DNA from: Lachnospiraceae bacterium
GTDB lineage: Bacteria; Bacillota; Clostridia; Lachnospirales; Lachnospiraceae
Length of the DNA stretch: 64,000 bases
Direction of reading: 5' to 3'
Assembly: GCA_910573755.1 (NCBI GenBank)
Contig: CAJTBO010000008.1
Location: 107,501 to 171,500, forward strand
The translations under genes and the position numbers were made by a program. The notes beneath the pieces are model-generated. The model was given only the letters and a program-made list of their open reading frames with translations. It was not told the origin of the DNA and made no database searches. Of this stretch, positions 1-8,957 are shown in pieces (the first letter of the stretch is position 1; each line of letters starts with the position of its first letter).

Positions 1-138
1 CATTTTAACCTGCTTACGGCAGTAGCTTTTGATTATGCGAGAGTTCTGGTGGACTCGGATCATTTGTATGACCATCTGCGGGAACATGGCGAGCTTCTGA
101 TCGGGGACCGGGCGATCGGCACGCTGAGGAAAATATAA
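1..138 (+). CDS. C-terminal end of an unidentified protein (partial)
   Basis: An open frame enters from the left edge and stops with TAA, giving the last 45 residues of a protein that ends in GDRAIGTLRKI. I do not recognise the family from this tail. A hairpin terminator follows about 40 bp downstream, so this gene ends its transcription unit before the anti-sigma-like gene. Confidence 0.5.
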   Translation, partial: HFNLLTAVAFDYARVLVDSDHLYDHLREHGELLIGDRAIGTLRKI

Positions 139-179
139 AACAGGGCAGGAAGATCAGACCATGTATTTTCCTGATGGAT

Positions 180-216
180 AAAGGCGAAACAGCAATTCTG
201 GCTTTTCGCCTTTTTG
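180..216 (+). terminator. Rho-independent terminator
   Basis: The stem AAAGGCGAAA / TTTTCGCCTTT has a 13-nt loop and runs into a T tract. It lies downstream of the partial gene at the left edge. Confidence 0.7.
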
Positions 217-269
217 TACGAAAGCGGATATGAAGGGCAAAAAGAAATGCGGGTTGAGCGGAGCAAAAG

Positions 270-623
270 ATGAAGAAGAATAAAGAGAGATTACAGTGCA
301 TACATGCGACTAAAATGATACCGGCGTTTATTTTGAGGGAGTTATCCTGCAGGGAACTGGAACGGTTTATGGAGCATATGGAAGAATGCGAAAACTGTAA
401 AGAAGAGCTTTCCATACAGTTTCTCGTGGAAGTCGGATTAAACAGTCTGGAGGCGGGAAATACTTTTGATTTACAGGAAGAGTTGAATACGGCATTGGAG
501 GAAGCGAGGAAAAAAGTGAAGATATATCGTTTTTTCCACCATGGCCTGTTCATACTGGAATGTATCGGCATAGCCGCTGTTTTGCTGCTGGCGGTGCTGT
601 TTGTTCTGAATTTTGCAGGTTAG
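270..623 (+). CDS. Anti-sigma-factor-like membrane protein with zf-HC2 motif
   Basis: A 117-residue protein with an N-terminal H-x3-C-x2-C motif (H36, C40, C43; C10 and C27 are further candidate ligands), the signature of the putative zinc-finger anti-sigma family. A basic stretch precedes one transmembrane helix at about residues 92-115. The family pattern is a cytoplasmic zinc domain that holds an ECF sigma factor, anchored by a single helix. No sigma gene is adjacent; the nearest is 28 kb away, so the partner is unknown. The start has GGAGC upstream. It sits 80 bp before polA and may be co-transcribed with it. Confidence 0.6.
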   Translation: MKKNKERLQCIHATKMIPAFILRELSCRELERFMEHMEECENCKEELSIQFLVEVGLNSLEAGNTFDLQEELNTALEEARKKVKIYRFFHHGLFILECIGIAAVLLLAVLFVLNFAG

Positions 624-702
624 GAGGCGTGCGGCTGCGGGACAGAGACGGATGGACAGTATGGCAGATCTGTTTTGAATTTTGCAGGCCGGGAGGAGAA
701 TC

Positions 703-3417
703 ATGGCGAAGAAACTGGTTTTAATAGACGGACACAGTATTTTAAACAGGGCGTTTTACGGACTGCCCGATCTGACAAATGCACAGGGACAGCATACGGG
801 AGGAGTATACGGTTTTATGACGATCATGCTTAAGGTGCTGGGGGAGGAAAACGCGGATTATCTGGCGGTGGCTTTCGATGTACATGCCCCTACTTTCCGG
901 CATGAACTGTACGCAGAGTATAAAGGCACAAGAAAACCGATGCCGGAGGAACTCAGGGAGCAGGTGCCTCTGATCAAGGAAGTACTTCAGGCAATGGGAA
1001 TTTTGACCATAGAAAAACCGGGACTTGAGGCGGACGATATTCTCGGAACGCTGGCAAAGCGGGGGGAAAAGGACGGGCTGGAGGTTTCTTTGATCTCCGG
1101 TGACCGGGATCTTCTGCAGATTGCCAGCGAACATATCAAGATCCGGATCCCGAAGACAAAGGGCGGCAGAACGGAAGTCGAGGATTATTACGCGAAGGAT
1201 GTTAAGGCGGCATACCAGGTGACGCCGCAGCAGTTTATCGAATTAAAGGCGCTGATGGGGGATACGGCGGACAATATTCCGGGCGTGCCCAAAGTAGGAC
1301 AAAAGACAGCGACGGATCTGATGGTGTCTTACGGCTCCATCAAAAATATCTATGCGCATCTGGAAGAGATCTCCAAGAAAAGTATCCGGGAGTCTCTGGC
1401 ACAGCACCGCGATCTGGCGGAGTTGAGTTTAAAGCTTGCAGCGATCAATACGGAAGGGGAGTTTCCGTTTGCCTATGAGGATGCGGCGCTGGGCGATCTG
1501 TATACGGATGAAGCCTATGAACTGTTTCAGAGGCTGGCTTTTAAAAACCTGCTGGATCGGTTTGATAAGGAAAAGGGAAAAAAGGAGATTGCCTGCCGGG
1601 AACTGAAAAAGGAACAGGAACTGGATCGTTTTCTGAAAAAGGCGGAGGAAAAGAAACTGGTATCTCTGGCTTTTTATCCGGCAGAGAAACAGGCGCTGAA
1701 AGAGAACGAACAGCTCAGCCTGTTTGTTTCGCAGGAACAGCCGCAGAATGCTTTGCTCTGCGCGGCGCTTTTTGTGCCCGGGGAGGAGGCGGCGTTTATC
1801 AGTTTCGGGGATGCGGAGGAAAAGAACCGCCAGGGGATCACGACGGAGAGGTTTTTGGGGAAACTGCGGGCGCTCTGTAAAAAGGATGTCGCGCTTGCGG
1901 GATTTCAGATGAAGGATTACTATGCTTATCTGGGAGAAGAGGTAAAGACGGAGAAGCTGTTTGATGTGCTGATCGCCGCCTATCTTCTGAATCCTTTGAA
2001 AAGCGATTATCAGATAGAGGATATAGCGGGGGAACATCTGGGAAGCGGAACGGCATCCTACGGTCAGCTTTTCGGAAAAAAGAAAGCGGCGGAAGCTTTT
2101 GCAGACCAGAGAGAGGATTTTGTGCAGTATCTCTGCGGCTGCGCGGGTATTCTGGCGGAAAGTAAACCTGTGCTGGAAGAAAAACTGAAAAAAACCGGAC
2201 AGTATAATCTGTTTCGGGAGATCGAGATGCCCTTATCGAGAGTGCTGTATCATATGGAGCAGGAGGGGGTGCTGGTAAAACCGCAGGAATTAAAGGAATA
2301 CGGGGATGCGCTGACAGGCAGGATCTCGGAACTGGAGGAGTCCATCTGGGAGAAGGCGGGCGTGCATTTTAATATCAATTCGCCCAAACAACTCGGGGAA
2401 GTGCTGTTTGGCACGATGCAGCTTCCCGGCGGCAAGAAGACAAAGACAGGGTATTCCACGGCGGCGGATGTGCTGGAAAAGCTGGCGCCGGAGCATCCGA
2501 TCGTCAGCGAGATTTTGGAGTACCGGACGCTCACAAAACTGAAATCCACTTATGCGGACGGGCTGGCGGCGTATATCGGGGAGGATAACAGGATTCATAC
2601 GACTTTTAACCAGACGATCACGGCTACCGGGCGGATCAGTTCCACGGAACCGAACCTGCAGAATATTCCGATGCGGATGGAACTGGGGCGGCGTATCCGT
2701 AAAGTGTTTGTGCCCAAAGAGGGGTTTGTGCTGATGGATGCGGATTATTCCCAGATAGAACTGAGGGTGCTGGCTTCCATGTCCGGGGATCAGCAGTTGA
2801 TCGAAGCTTATCAGCAGGATGCGGATATCCACAGGATCACGGCGTCCAAAGTGTTCCATGTGCCGCAGGATGAGGTGACTTCTCTGCAGAGACGGAACGC
2901 GAAGGCTGTAAATTTCGGTATTGTATACGGCATCAGTTCCTTCGGGCTGAGCCAGGATCTGAGCATTTCCAAAAAGGAAGCGGCGGAGTATATTGAGAAG
3001 TATTTTGAGACTTATCCCGGGATCAAGGCATTTCTGGATGAGTGTGTGCAGAGCGCCAGGGAAAAGGGGTATTCTGTCACGATGCTGGGCAGGCGGAGGC
3101 CTGTGCCGGAACTTTCTTCGGATAACTTTATGCAGCGCTCTTTTGGGGAGCGGGTGGCGATGAACGCGCCGATTCAGGGAACGGCTGCGGATATCATTAA
3201 GATCGCTATGGTGCGGGTGGATGAAAGACTGCGGAAGGAAGGGTTTCGCTCACGGCTGATTCTGCAGGTGCATGATGAACTGTTAGTGGAAACCGCCATG
3301 GAGGAGATTGAACAGGTGCGGGAGATCTTAAGTGCGCAAATGCGTCAGGCGGCGAAGCTGTCGGTGGAACTGGAGATTGATCTGAGCTATGGGGATAACT
3401 GGTATGACGCGCATTGA
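703..3417 (+). CDS. polA: DNA polymerase I
   Basis: Replicative gap-filling and repair polymerase of 904 residues. Order: 5'-3' exonuclease (about 1-290, with DGHSILNRAFYGL and GDTADNIPGVPKVG), a 3'-5' exonuclease-like domain (about 300-470), then the family A polymerase with motif A DADYSQIELR (about 679), motif B RRNAKAVNFG (about 730) and motif C QVHDEL (about 854). The DxE pair of exonuclease motif I is not visible in the middle domain (the expected place reads LVSLAFYP), so proofreading is probably lost, as in Bacillus Pol I. I chose the ATG with GGGAGGAG 5 nt upstream over an upstream TTG at 682. Confidence 0.97.
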   Translation: MAKKLVLIDGHSILNRAFYGLPDLTNAQGQHTGGVYGFMTIMLKVLGEENADYLAVAFDVHAPTFRHELYAEYKGTRKPMPEELREQVPLIKEVLQAMGILTIEKPGLEADDILGTLAKRGEKDGLEVSLISGDRDLLQIASEHIKIRIPKTKGGRTEVEDYYAKDVKAAYQVTPQQFIELKALMGDTADNIPGVPKVGQKTATDLMVSYGSIKNIYAHLEEISKKSIRESLAQHRDLAELSLKLAAINTEGEFPFAYEDAALGDLYTDEAYELFQRLAFKNLLDRFDKEKGKKEIACRELKKEQELDRFLKKAEEKKLVSLAFYPAEKQALKENEQLSLFVSQEQPQNALLCAALFVPGEEAAFISFGDAEEKNRQGITTERFLGKLRALCKKDVALAGFQMKDYYAYLGEEVKTEKLFDVLIAAYLLNPLKSDYQIEDIAGEHLGSGTASYGQLFGKKKAAEAFADQREDFVQYLCGCAGILAESKPVLEEKLKKTGQYNLFREIEMPLSRVLYHMEQEGVLVKPQELKEYGDALTGRISELEESIWEKAGVHFNINSPKQLGEVLFGTMQLPGGKKTKTGYSTAADVLEKLAPEHPIVSEILEYRTLTKLKSTYADGLAAYIGEDNRIHTTFNQTITATGRISSTEPNLQNIPMRMELGRRIRKVFVPKEGFVLMDADYSQIELRVLASMSGDQQLIEAYQQDADIHRITASKVFHVPQDEVTSLQRRNAKAVNFGIVYGISSFGLSQDLSISKKEAAEYIEKYFETYPGIKAFLDECVQSAREKGYSVTMLGRRRPVPELSSDNFMQRSFGERVAMNAPIQGTAADIIKIAMVRVDERLRKEGFRSRLILQVHDELLVETAMEEIEQVREILSAQMRQAAKLSVELEIDLSYGDNWYDAH

Positions 3418-3431
3418 GGAGGTGCCGGAGA

Positions 3432-3812
3432 ATGTGGTTCTGGTGGTTTATGTTTGTCTGTGACATGCTGATACCTGTGACTTTCATCATCTGCGGAAAG
3501 ATGATGCAGAGACAGGCGTCTGAGAAGATGAGCGGGAGGGCGGGGTACCGCACAAAGTGCTCGATGAGAAATGCGGAAACATGGAAGTTCGCGAATGAAC
3601 ATTGCGGGCGGCTGTGGTGGAGAATCGGCTGGTGTATGCTGCCGCTGTCCGCTCTTGTGCATCTTCCGTTTATCCACAGTTCCACAGGTACGATTGGATC
3701 GATGGGCGGAATCCTCTGTGCGATACAGACATTGGCTTTGATTGTATCTATTATACCGACAGAGGCCGCATTGAGAAAGACGTTTACGGAGAACGGGGAG
3801 AGAATTGGATAA
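3432..3812 (+). CDS. SdpI-family small membrane protein
   Basis: A 126-residue protein with an N-terminal hydrophobic helix, the segment GYRTKCSMRNAETWKFAN followed by GRLWWRIG, and two further hydrophobic helices. The GYRT-S-N-TW-AN pattern is typical of the SdpI family, named for the immunity protein against the Bacillus SdpC toxin; most members in Firmicutes have no known role. The start is the ATG after AGGAGG (3417-3422), not the in-frame TTG at 3414 that lies inside that ribosome binding site. It follows polA within 15 bp and is likely in the same operon. Confidence 0.65.
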   Translation: MWFWWFMFVCDMLIPVTFIICGKMMQRQASEKMSGRAGYRTKCSMRNAETWKFANEHCGRLWWRIGWCMLPLSALVHLPFIHSSTGTIGSMGGILCAIQTLALIVSIIPTEAALRKTFTENGERIG

Positions 3813-3971
3813 ATAGGTTGAACTGATAAAGGAAGCAGGGGATTGGAAGAAAGACAGCGGAAGCTGGTCCGGGTGATATTTTTATGATTCCTCTGTTTTT
3901 GCTATCGGACTGGGATTTTGAAGAACTTTTGAGCCGGCTTTCCGGGAGTATTGGATAAAAAGGGACATATC

Positions 3972-4442
3972 ATGAGAAGAAAAGACAGAGAGATAAAAGA
4001 ATTTGACGGGATTGTCAATGTGATAAAAAAATGTGATGTATGCCGTGTGGCATTAAATGATGACGGATATCCTTATATTGTTCCGCTTAATTTCGGTATG
4101 AAAGCGGAGGGCGGGCAGATCATTCTCTACTTTCACGGCGCAGGTGAAGGAAAAAAGTATGAACTGATAAGAAAGGATAACAGGGCGGGCTTCGAGATGG
4201 ACTGCTCCCATAAGCTTATTGCGGACAAAGAAGCGTGCAGCTGTACGATGCAGTATGAGAGCGTTGCCGGCAGAGGAAGGATAGAGATCGTGCCGGAGGA
4301 GGAGAAATATGATGCCCTGCGCGCGCTGATGAAACAATACCATGAAGAGGATTTTTCCTTTCCGGGGGAAGCGGTAAAAGGTACGACGGTTATGAAGCTT
4401 ATTGTGGAACAGGTGAGCGGAAAGAGGAATATAAGGCGGTAA
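3972..4442 (+). CDS. Pyridoxamine 5'-phosphate oxidase-family flavin protein (NimA-like)
   Basis: A 156-residue protein beginning MRRKDREI, with VCRVALNDDGYPYIVPLNFG, a split-barrel strand ending in YFHGAGEGKKYELI, and VAGRGRIEIV. This order matches the PNPOx-like FMN-binding family of the NimA/5-nitroimidazole reductase type (usual length 150-170). Substrate is not predictable. The ATG was preferred to an upstream TTG at 3951 because the conserved region starts with RRKDREI. The gap before it (3813-3971) holds only a 24-codon open frame of doubtful meaning. Confidence 0.75.
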   Translation: MRRKDREIKEFDGIVNVIKKCDVCRVALNDDGYPYIVPLNFGMKAEGGQIILYFHGAGEGKKYELIRKDNRAGFEMDCSHKLIADKEACSCTMQYESVAGRGRIEIVPEEEKYDALRALMKQYHEEDFSFPGEAVKGTTVMKLIVEQVSGKRNIRR

Positions 4443-4466
4443 TAGCCGATATAGAGGGGATGGATT

Positions 4467-4655
4467 TTGGATATACAATCGGATATTGAAATATTTTCAA
4501 TACAGGCTATGGAAGCATTTGCAAAATGAAATTGTATTTCCGGAGAAAAAACAATTGATATTTTTCATCATTATCAGATTAAAAAAAATGATGATGCGGC
4601 ATTTGAAAAGGTTGAGGTTAGCGGGGAGAAAACAGACCAAAGCAGTGTTCTGTGA
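4467..4655 (+). pseudogene. Possible remnant: frame interrupted by one TGA
   Basis: A TTG preceded by GAGGGGATGG opens a frame that reads to TGA at 4527 and then continues without another stop to 4655. Both halves have a plausible protein composition (for example SIQAMEAFAK before and EKTIDIFHHYQIKK after). I do not recognise a family. A broken small gene is the likeliest reading; a selenocysteine codon is possible in principle but nothing around it supports that. Confidence 0.2.
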
Positions 4656-4676
4656 GAAAATAAAAGGGTGATCCGG

Positions 4677-5156
4677 ATGAAAAAAGCAGAGATAAAAACA
4701 AACGCCATGCGGCTTTTAGAGCAGAAAAAGATTCCCTATACGGTTCACAATTATGTGGATTCCGGAGTGATCAGCGGTATGGAGGTGGCACAGGTGCTGG
4801 GAGAGGACCCGGATGTGGTCTTTAAGACGCTGGTTACCGTGGGAAAATCAGGGGAGCACTATGTTTTTGTGGTGCCTGTGAGCAGGGAACTGGATCTGAA
4901 GAAAGCGGCACAGGCGGCGGGAGAGAAAAGCATCAGTATGATAAAGTCAAAGGATCTGCTGGATCTTACCGGTTACATCCATGGCGGCTGTTCTCCTGTA
5001 GGCATGAAAAAGTTTTTCAGGACGTTTGTTGACAGCAGTGCGGAAAAAACGGAGACGATCATGGTCAGCGGAGGAAAAGTCGGCTATCAGATTGAGATTG
5101 CGCCGGCGGAACTGGCGAAAGTGATACGGTTTTCGTTTGCGGATATTGCGGAATGA
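4677..5156 (+). CDS. ybaK: Cys-tRNA(Pro) deacylase (YbaK/EbsC family)
   Basis: A 159-residue trans-editing enzyme expected to hydrolyse Cys mischarged on tRNA-Pro in the cytosol. Family marks seen: NAMRLLEQKKIPYTVHNY, DPDVVFKTLVT, the VVPVSRELDLKKAA segment with the invariant lysine region, GYIHGGCSPVGMKK and the C-terminal VSGGKVGYQIEIAP. Length fits the family (about 155-160). GTG at 4668 is an alternative start. It is followed at about 100 bp by coaE on the same strand. Confidence 0.9.
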   Translation: MKKAEIKTNAMRLLEQKKIPYTVHNYVDSGVISGMEVAQVLGEDPDVVFKTLVTVGKSGEHYVFVVPVSRELDLKKAAQAAGEKSISMIKSKDLLDLTGYIHGGCSPVGMKKFFRTFVDSSAEKTETIMVSGGKVGYQIEIAPAELAKVIRFSFADIAE

Positions 5157-5253
5157 ACAGCGTAAGCAGCATAAAGGAGTTTCCTGCGGAAAGCGGCGCT
5201 AACATTGAAAGATATATTTTATATTAAATTAAAAATGGAAAGAAGAAATACAG

Positions 5254-5859
5254 ATGAAGACAATCGGCATTACCGGCGGAGTGGGCAGCGGGAAATCGGA
5301 AATTTTATATTATATCAGAGGTCATTATCCCTGCGAGATCGTTCTGGCGGATGATCTGGCAAAGGAACTGCAGGAACCGGGGGCGTTATGCTATACGGCT
5401 TTGGTGGAACTTTTAGGGGCGGATGTTGTCGGGGAGGACGGCAGGATACGGAAAGCGGCGATGGCGGATAAAATATTCGGAAACAGTGCGCTGCTTGAAA
5501 AAATAAACGCTTTGATCCATCCGGCGGTTGTCGCGGAAATTCTGCGCCGGAGAGACCTGGCGGAAAAAAATGAAAAAATAAAACTGTTTTTTGTGGAAGC
5601 GGCATTGCTAATTGAGAACGGATTCGATAAAATATGTGATGAGATGTGGTATATTTATGCAGAGGAGGGCATCCGGCGGGCGCGCCTTAAAGCATCCCGC
5701 GGATACAGTGAAGAGAAGATAACCGCCATAATGGAGAAACAGCTTCCGGAAAGTATATTCCGGAAAACCTGTCAGGTGGTGATCGACAACAGCGCGTCTC
5801 TTCCGGAAAGCATCAGACAGATCGATCAGGTATTGGAGGCTTATCAGTGGCAAAAGTGA
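5254..5859 (+). CDS. coaE: Dephospho-CoA kinase
   Basis: Last step of coenzyme A synthesis: phosphorylates the ribose 3'-OH of dephospho-CoA with ATP. The 201-residue protein has the P-loop GGVGSGKS (8-15), the family segment LADDLAKELQEPG, the HPAVVAEI helix and the C-terminal VIDNSASLPES. GGAAAGAAG precedes the ATG. Its last 13 bp overlap the next gene, so the two are probably translationally coupled. A polA/coaE neighbourhood is common in Firmicutes; here four small genes separate them. Confidence 0.95.
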   Translation: MKTIGITGGVGSGKSEILYYIRGHYPCEIVLADDLAKELQEPGALCYTALVELLGADVVGEDGRIRKAAMADKIFGNSALLEKINALIHPAVVAEILRRRDLAEKNEKIKLFFVEAALLIENGFDKICDEMWYIYAEEGIRRARLKASRGYSEEKITAIMEKQLPESIFRKTCQVVIDNSASLPESIRQIDQVLEAYQWQK

Positions 5860-7991
5860 AAAAGATATCGGGAAAGACGGTTTTCGGGCTGGATATAGGA
5901 ACCAGAAGTATTGTCGGGACAGTGGGCTATAAAAAGGGCGATGAGTTTTACTGTATCGCCCAGCGGGTCAAAGAGCATGAGACAAGATCCATGCTGGACG
6001 GGCAGATCCATGACATCGGGCAGGTGGGGCAGACCATCACGGAAGTGAAGGAGGAACTGGAAGAGGCTGTTGGAATGGAGCTTACCGAAGTCTGCATTGC
6101 TGCGGCAGGGCGTGTCCTTCGGACAGCTACGGTACACAGTGACCTGGAGTTTTCGGAAAGCAGAGAAGTGACTGTGGAGGATGTCTACAACCTGAAATCC
6201 ATGGCGATCGAGAAGGCCTACGAGGAATTTACTTCGGAGGAGGATGCCGCCATGTCCTTTTACTGTGTGGGAAATTCCGTGATCCGTTATTATATGAATA
6301 ACTATCCCATCGGCAATCCCGAGGGGCACAAGGCGTCCGTGATCGGCGCAGACCTGATCGCCACCTTTTTGCCGGAGGATGTTATCGACGGGCTTTATAA
6401 AGCGGTGGAGATCGCAGGACTCCGGGTGGCAAGCCTGACGCTGGAGCCTATCGCCGCGATCCAGGTCGCCATTCCGAAGAATTACAGGATGCTGAACCTG
6501 GCGCTTGTGGATGTGGGAGCGGGGACTTCCGATATCTGCATCACGAATGACGGCAGTATCATTGCCTACGGTATGATCCCGCTGGCAGGGGATTCCCTGA
6601 CGGAAGTGATCGCGAAGGAATGCCTTGTGGATTTCGCGGGAGCGGAAGCGATCAAGAAGCAGATCGGCGAAAAGGAAGAGGTGGAGTACGAAGATATTAT
6701 GGGGCTTCCCCAGACCATGAAAAGCGCGGACCTGCTTCATGTGCTTGAGCCTTATATCAACAGGCTGGCGGACGAGGCGGCGGAAAAAATACTGGAACTG
6801 AACGGAGACAAGCCTGTCAGCGCCGTGTTTGTAGTCGGCGGCGGCGGGAAGATACCCGGTTATACGGATAAACTGGCGGAAAAGATCGGTATTCAGAGCC
6901 AGCGTTCTGCGCTCCGGGGAAAAGAAGTGATGGGGAATATCATTTTTTCGGAAGAGGTCGAAAAGGATTCCACACTTGTGACACCCCTCGGGATCTGTCT
7001 GAATTATTATGAACAGAACAATAATTTTATTGTTGTGACATTTAACGAGAAAAGGATCAAGCTGTATGATAATGATAAGCTTTCCGTGGTGGATGCAGCC
7101 ATGCAGGCGGATTTTTCCAATGAACTGCTGTTTCCGCGCCGCGGGAAGGAGCTTCGTTTTACGGTGAATAAGAAGGCAAGGACTGTAAAGGGACAGCTCG
7201 GAGAGGCGGCAGTTATCAGGATCGGCGGGCGGGAAGCCAACATTTATGCGCCGATCCATGAAAATGACGTGATCCGGGTAAAGGAATCCACGGAAGGGGC
7301 GCCGGGCAGCATGGTGATCGGTTCCCTGCCGGAATTTCGGGATATCATATCGGTTCAGGTGCAGGAAAAACGTCTGGATGTGCCGAAATATGCCCGGGTG
7401 AACGGTTCCTATCAGCTGGCATCCTACAGCATTCAGCAGGGAGACGATATTGAAGTGCTGGATTACTGTACGGTGGGACAGCTTCTTGAGTTTATGGATA
7501 TTCTGCTGCCGGAGGATAAGGTGATTCTGGTAAACCATAAGCCGGCGGACCGGGAGACAAGGGTTTATGAGAATTATCTGGTAAGTTTTGCGGAGAAATC
7601 CGAACTCGAGGCGGCGGAGGCGGAAAAACTCCGGGCGCTGAGAGAGGCGGAAGAGGAAAGACGCCGGAATCTGTATGAGAGGGCAGGTGTGCAGGATTTT
7701 TATGAGGACGTGGAACCGGAGAAGGAAGAGGATGAAGAAGAGAAGGAAGCGGATACCGCTGCGACGGAACCCGTAAAAGAACCTCTTTCCATTTCCATTA
7801 CCGTCATGGTGAACGGCGCGCCGGTGATACTTACCGGAAAGCGGGAGTATGTTTTTGTAGACGTATTCAACTTTATAGATTTTGATCTTTCCACCGCGAA
7901 GGGAGTCCTTGTGACGACAGTGAACGGCGCGGCGGCACAGTATATGCAGCCTTTAAAGGCCGGGGATGTGCTGGAGATATACTGGAAATAG
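5847..7991 (+). CDS. FtsA-like actin-fold ATPase with acidic linker and C-terminal domain
   Basis: A 714-residue protein whose N-terminal half is an actin/Hsp70-fold ATPase of the FtsA/PilM type: phosphate-1 motif GLDIGTRSIVG (about 14-24), LVDVGAGTSDICI (phosphate 2), and VVGGGGKIPGY (adenosine motif, about 332). After about 400 come strand-rich domains, a Glu/Arg-rich linker (about 590-650) and a small C-terminal domain. It is longer than canonical FtsA (about 420) and is not next to ftsZ, so I read it as a clostridial paralogue, not the divisome FtsA. Start is GTG with GGAGG at 5835, overlapping coaE. Confidence 0.8.
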   Translation: MAKVKKISGKTVFGLDIGTRSIVGTVGYKKGDEFYCIAQRVKEHETRSMLDGQIHDIGQVGQTITEVKEELEEAVGMELTEVCIAAAGRVLRTATVHSDLEFSESREVTVEDVYNLKSMAIEKAYEEFTSEEDAAMSFYCVGNSVIRYYMNNYPIGNPEGHKASVIGADLIATFLPEDVIDGLYKAVEIAGLRVASLTLEPIAAIQVAIPKNYRMLNLALVDVGAGTSDICITNDGSIIAYGMIPLAGDSLTEVIAKECLVDFAGAEAIKKQIGEKEEVEYEDIMGLPQTMKSADLLHVLEPYINRLADEAAEKILELNGDKPVSAVFVVGGGGKIPGYTDKLAEKIGIQSQRSALRGKEVMGNIIFSEEVEKDSTLVTPLGICLNYYEQNNNFIVVTFNEKRIKLYDNDKLSVVDAAMQADFSNELLFPRRGKELRFTVNKKARTVKGQLGEAAVIRIGGREANIYAPIHENDVIRVKESTEGAPGSMVIGSLPEFRDIISVQVQEKRLDVPKYARVNGSYQLASYSIQQGDDIEVLDYCTVGQLLEFMDILLPEDKVILVNHKPADRETRVYENYLVSFAEKSELEAAEAEKLRALREAEEERRRNLYERAGVQDFYEDVEPEKEEDEEEKEADTAATEPVKEPLSISITVMVNGAPVILTGKREYVFVDVFNFIDFDLSTAKGVLVTTVNGAAAQYMQPLKAGDVLEIYWK

Positions 7992-8034
7992 GGAAATTCT
8001 GAGAATGTGACAGAAAAGATGAGAAAGGACGGCG

Positions 8035-8110
8035 TGCACTGCAGTGGTGTATGCGGAACTGGAAAAACAGTGTGCACTGCAGTGGTGCATGCGGAACTGG
8101 AATAGGAAAA
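8035..8110 (+). repeat. Two 38-bp direct repeats ending in shared leader motif
   Basis: Two copies with a 38-bp period start at 8035 and 8073. Each holds the palindrome CACTGCAGTG, then GGTG-ATG and CGGAACTGGAA. The second copy runs on as CGGAACTGGAATAGGAAAA (8092-8110), three bases before the ATG of the metallo-hydrolase, and so supplies its Shine-Dalgarno. The same ending occurs before genes at 19514, 26175 and 43372. Confidence 0.8.
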
Positions 8111-8113
8111 CAA

Positions 8114-8914
8114 ATGAGAATGTGCAGTATTGCCAGCGGGAGCAGCGGCAATTGTATTTACGCCGGATCTGATACCACCCATATTCTGATCGATACGGGT
8201 ATCAGTAAAAAGCGGACGGAGGAAGGGCTTGCGGGGCTGGAGTTGTCTCTGCGGGATATAGACGGTATTTTTATCACCCATGAACATGCGGACCATATAC
8301 AGGGGCTGGGCGTGATTTCGCGGAAGTATCAGATACCTGTTTATTGTACCGAGGGGACAAAGCGGGCGATATTATCAGACAAACGGATAGGGGACATGGA
8401 TGAGGCGCTGTTTCAGACGGTGCGGCCGGATCAGAAATATTCGGTAAAGGATATGGTCATTACGCCGATCAGGATCAGCCATGATGCGGCGGAGCCGACG
8501 GCTTTTAAAATCAGCCACGGGAGACAAAGAGGCGCCGTGGTGACGGATCTGGGCGTCTACAACGATTATATCGTGGAACATTTAAAGGATCTGGATATTT
8601 TATATCTGGAAGCCAATCATGATGTGAATATGCTGCAGGTTGGGCCATATCCTTATCCCTTGAAGCAGAGGATACTGGGGGAGCGGGGGCATCTTTCCAA
8701 CGAAGCTTCGGGGCAGCTTCTCTGCAGGATTTTACATGATCACATAAAGGCGATTGTGCTTTCCCATTTAAGCAAGGAAAACAACCTGCCGGAGCTTGCC
8801 TATGAGACGGTGCGGACGGAAGTGACGATGTCGGAACTGCCCTATAAGGGCGGAGATTTTCCTCTGTATGTGGCAAAAAGGAGCGAACTTTCGGAGGTAA
8901 TCTGTATTTCATAA
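8114..8914 (+). CDS. MBL-fold metallo-hydrolase, YycJ/WalJ type
   Basis: A 266-residue metallo-beta-lactamase-fold enzyme with CSIASGSSGNCIY at the N-terminus, the metal motif H56-x-H58-x-D60-H61, LEANHDVNMLQ and VLSHLSKENN. This matches the single-domain YycJ/WalJ family, linked in Bacillus to the WalRK wall-stress system and with a DNA-exonuclease-like fold; here walRK is not nearby. I took the ATG at 8114 because the conserved family sequence starts at once; an ATG at 8051 would add 21 residues encoded by the repeat region. Confidence 0.85.
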   Translation: MRMCSIASGSSGNCIYAGSDTTHILIDTGISKKRTEEGLAGLELSLRDIDGIFITHEHADHIQGLGVISRKYQIPVYCTEGTKRAILSDKRIGDMDEALFQTVRPDQKYSVKDMVITPIRISHDAAEPTAFKISHGRQRGAVVTDLGVYNDYIVEHLKDLDILYLEANHDVNMLQVGPYPYPLKQRILGERGHLSNEASGQLLCRILHDHIKAIVLSHLSKENNLPELAYETVRTEVTMSELPYKGGDFPLYVAKRSELSEVICIS

Positions 8915-8957
8915 CGGGAAGGGCAGCTGAATCCCGAAATATTACAAAGGAAAAAAG

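Noticed and set aside
3884..3958. 24-codon open frame before the PNPOx-like gene
   Set aside because: Short, no ribosome binding site, no recognisable family.
4486..4671. 61-residue open frame before ybaK
   Set aside because: Basic, hydrophobic, low-complexity sequence; the alternative frame at 4467-4655 looks more protein-like.
5844..7538. 564-residue open frame on the minus strand
   Set aside because: Lies wholly antisense to the FtsA-like gene and has a His/Arg/Phe-rich composition typical of antisense frames.
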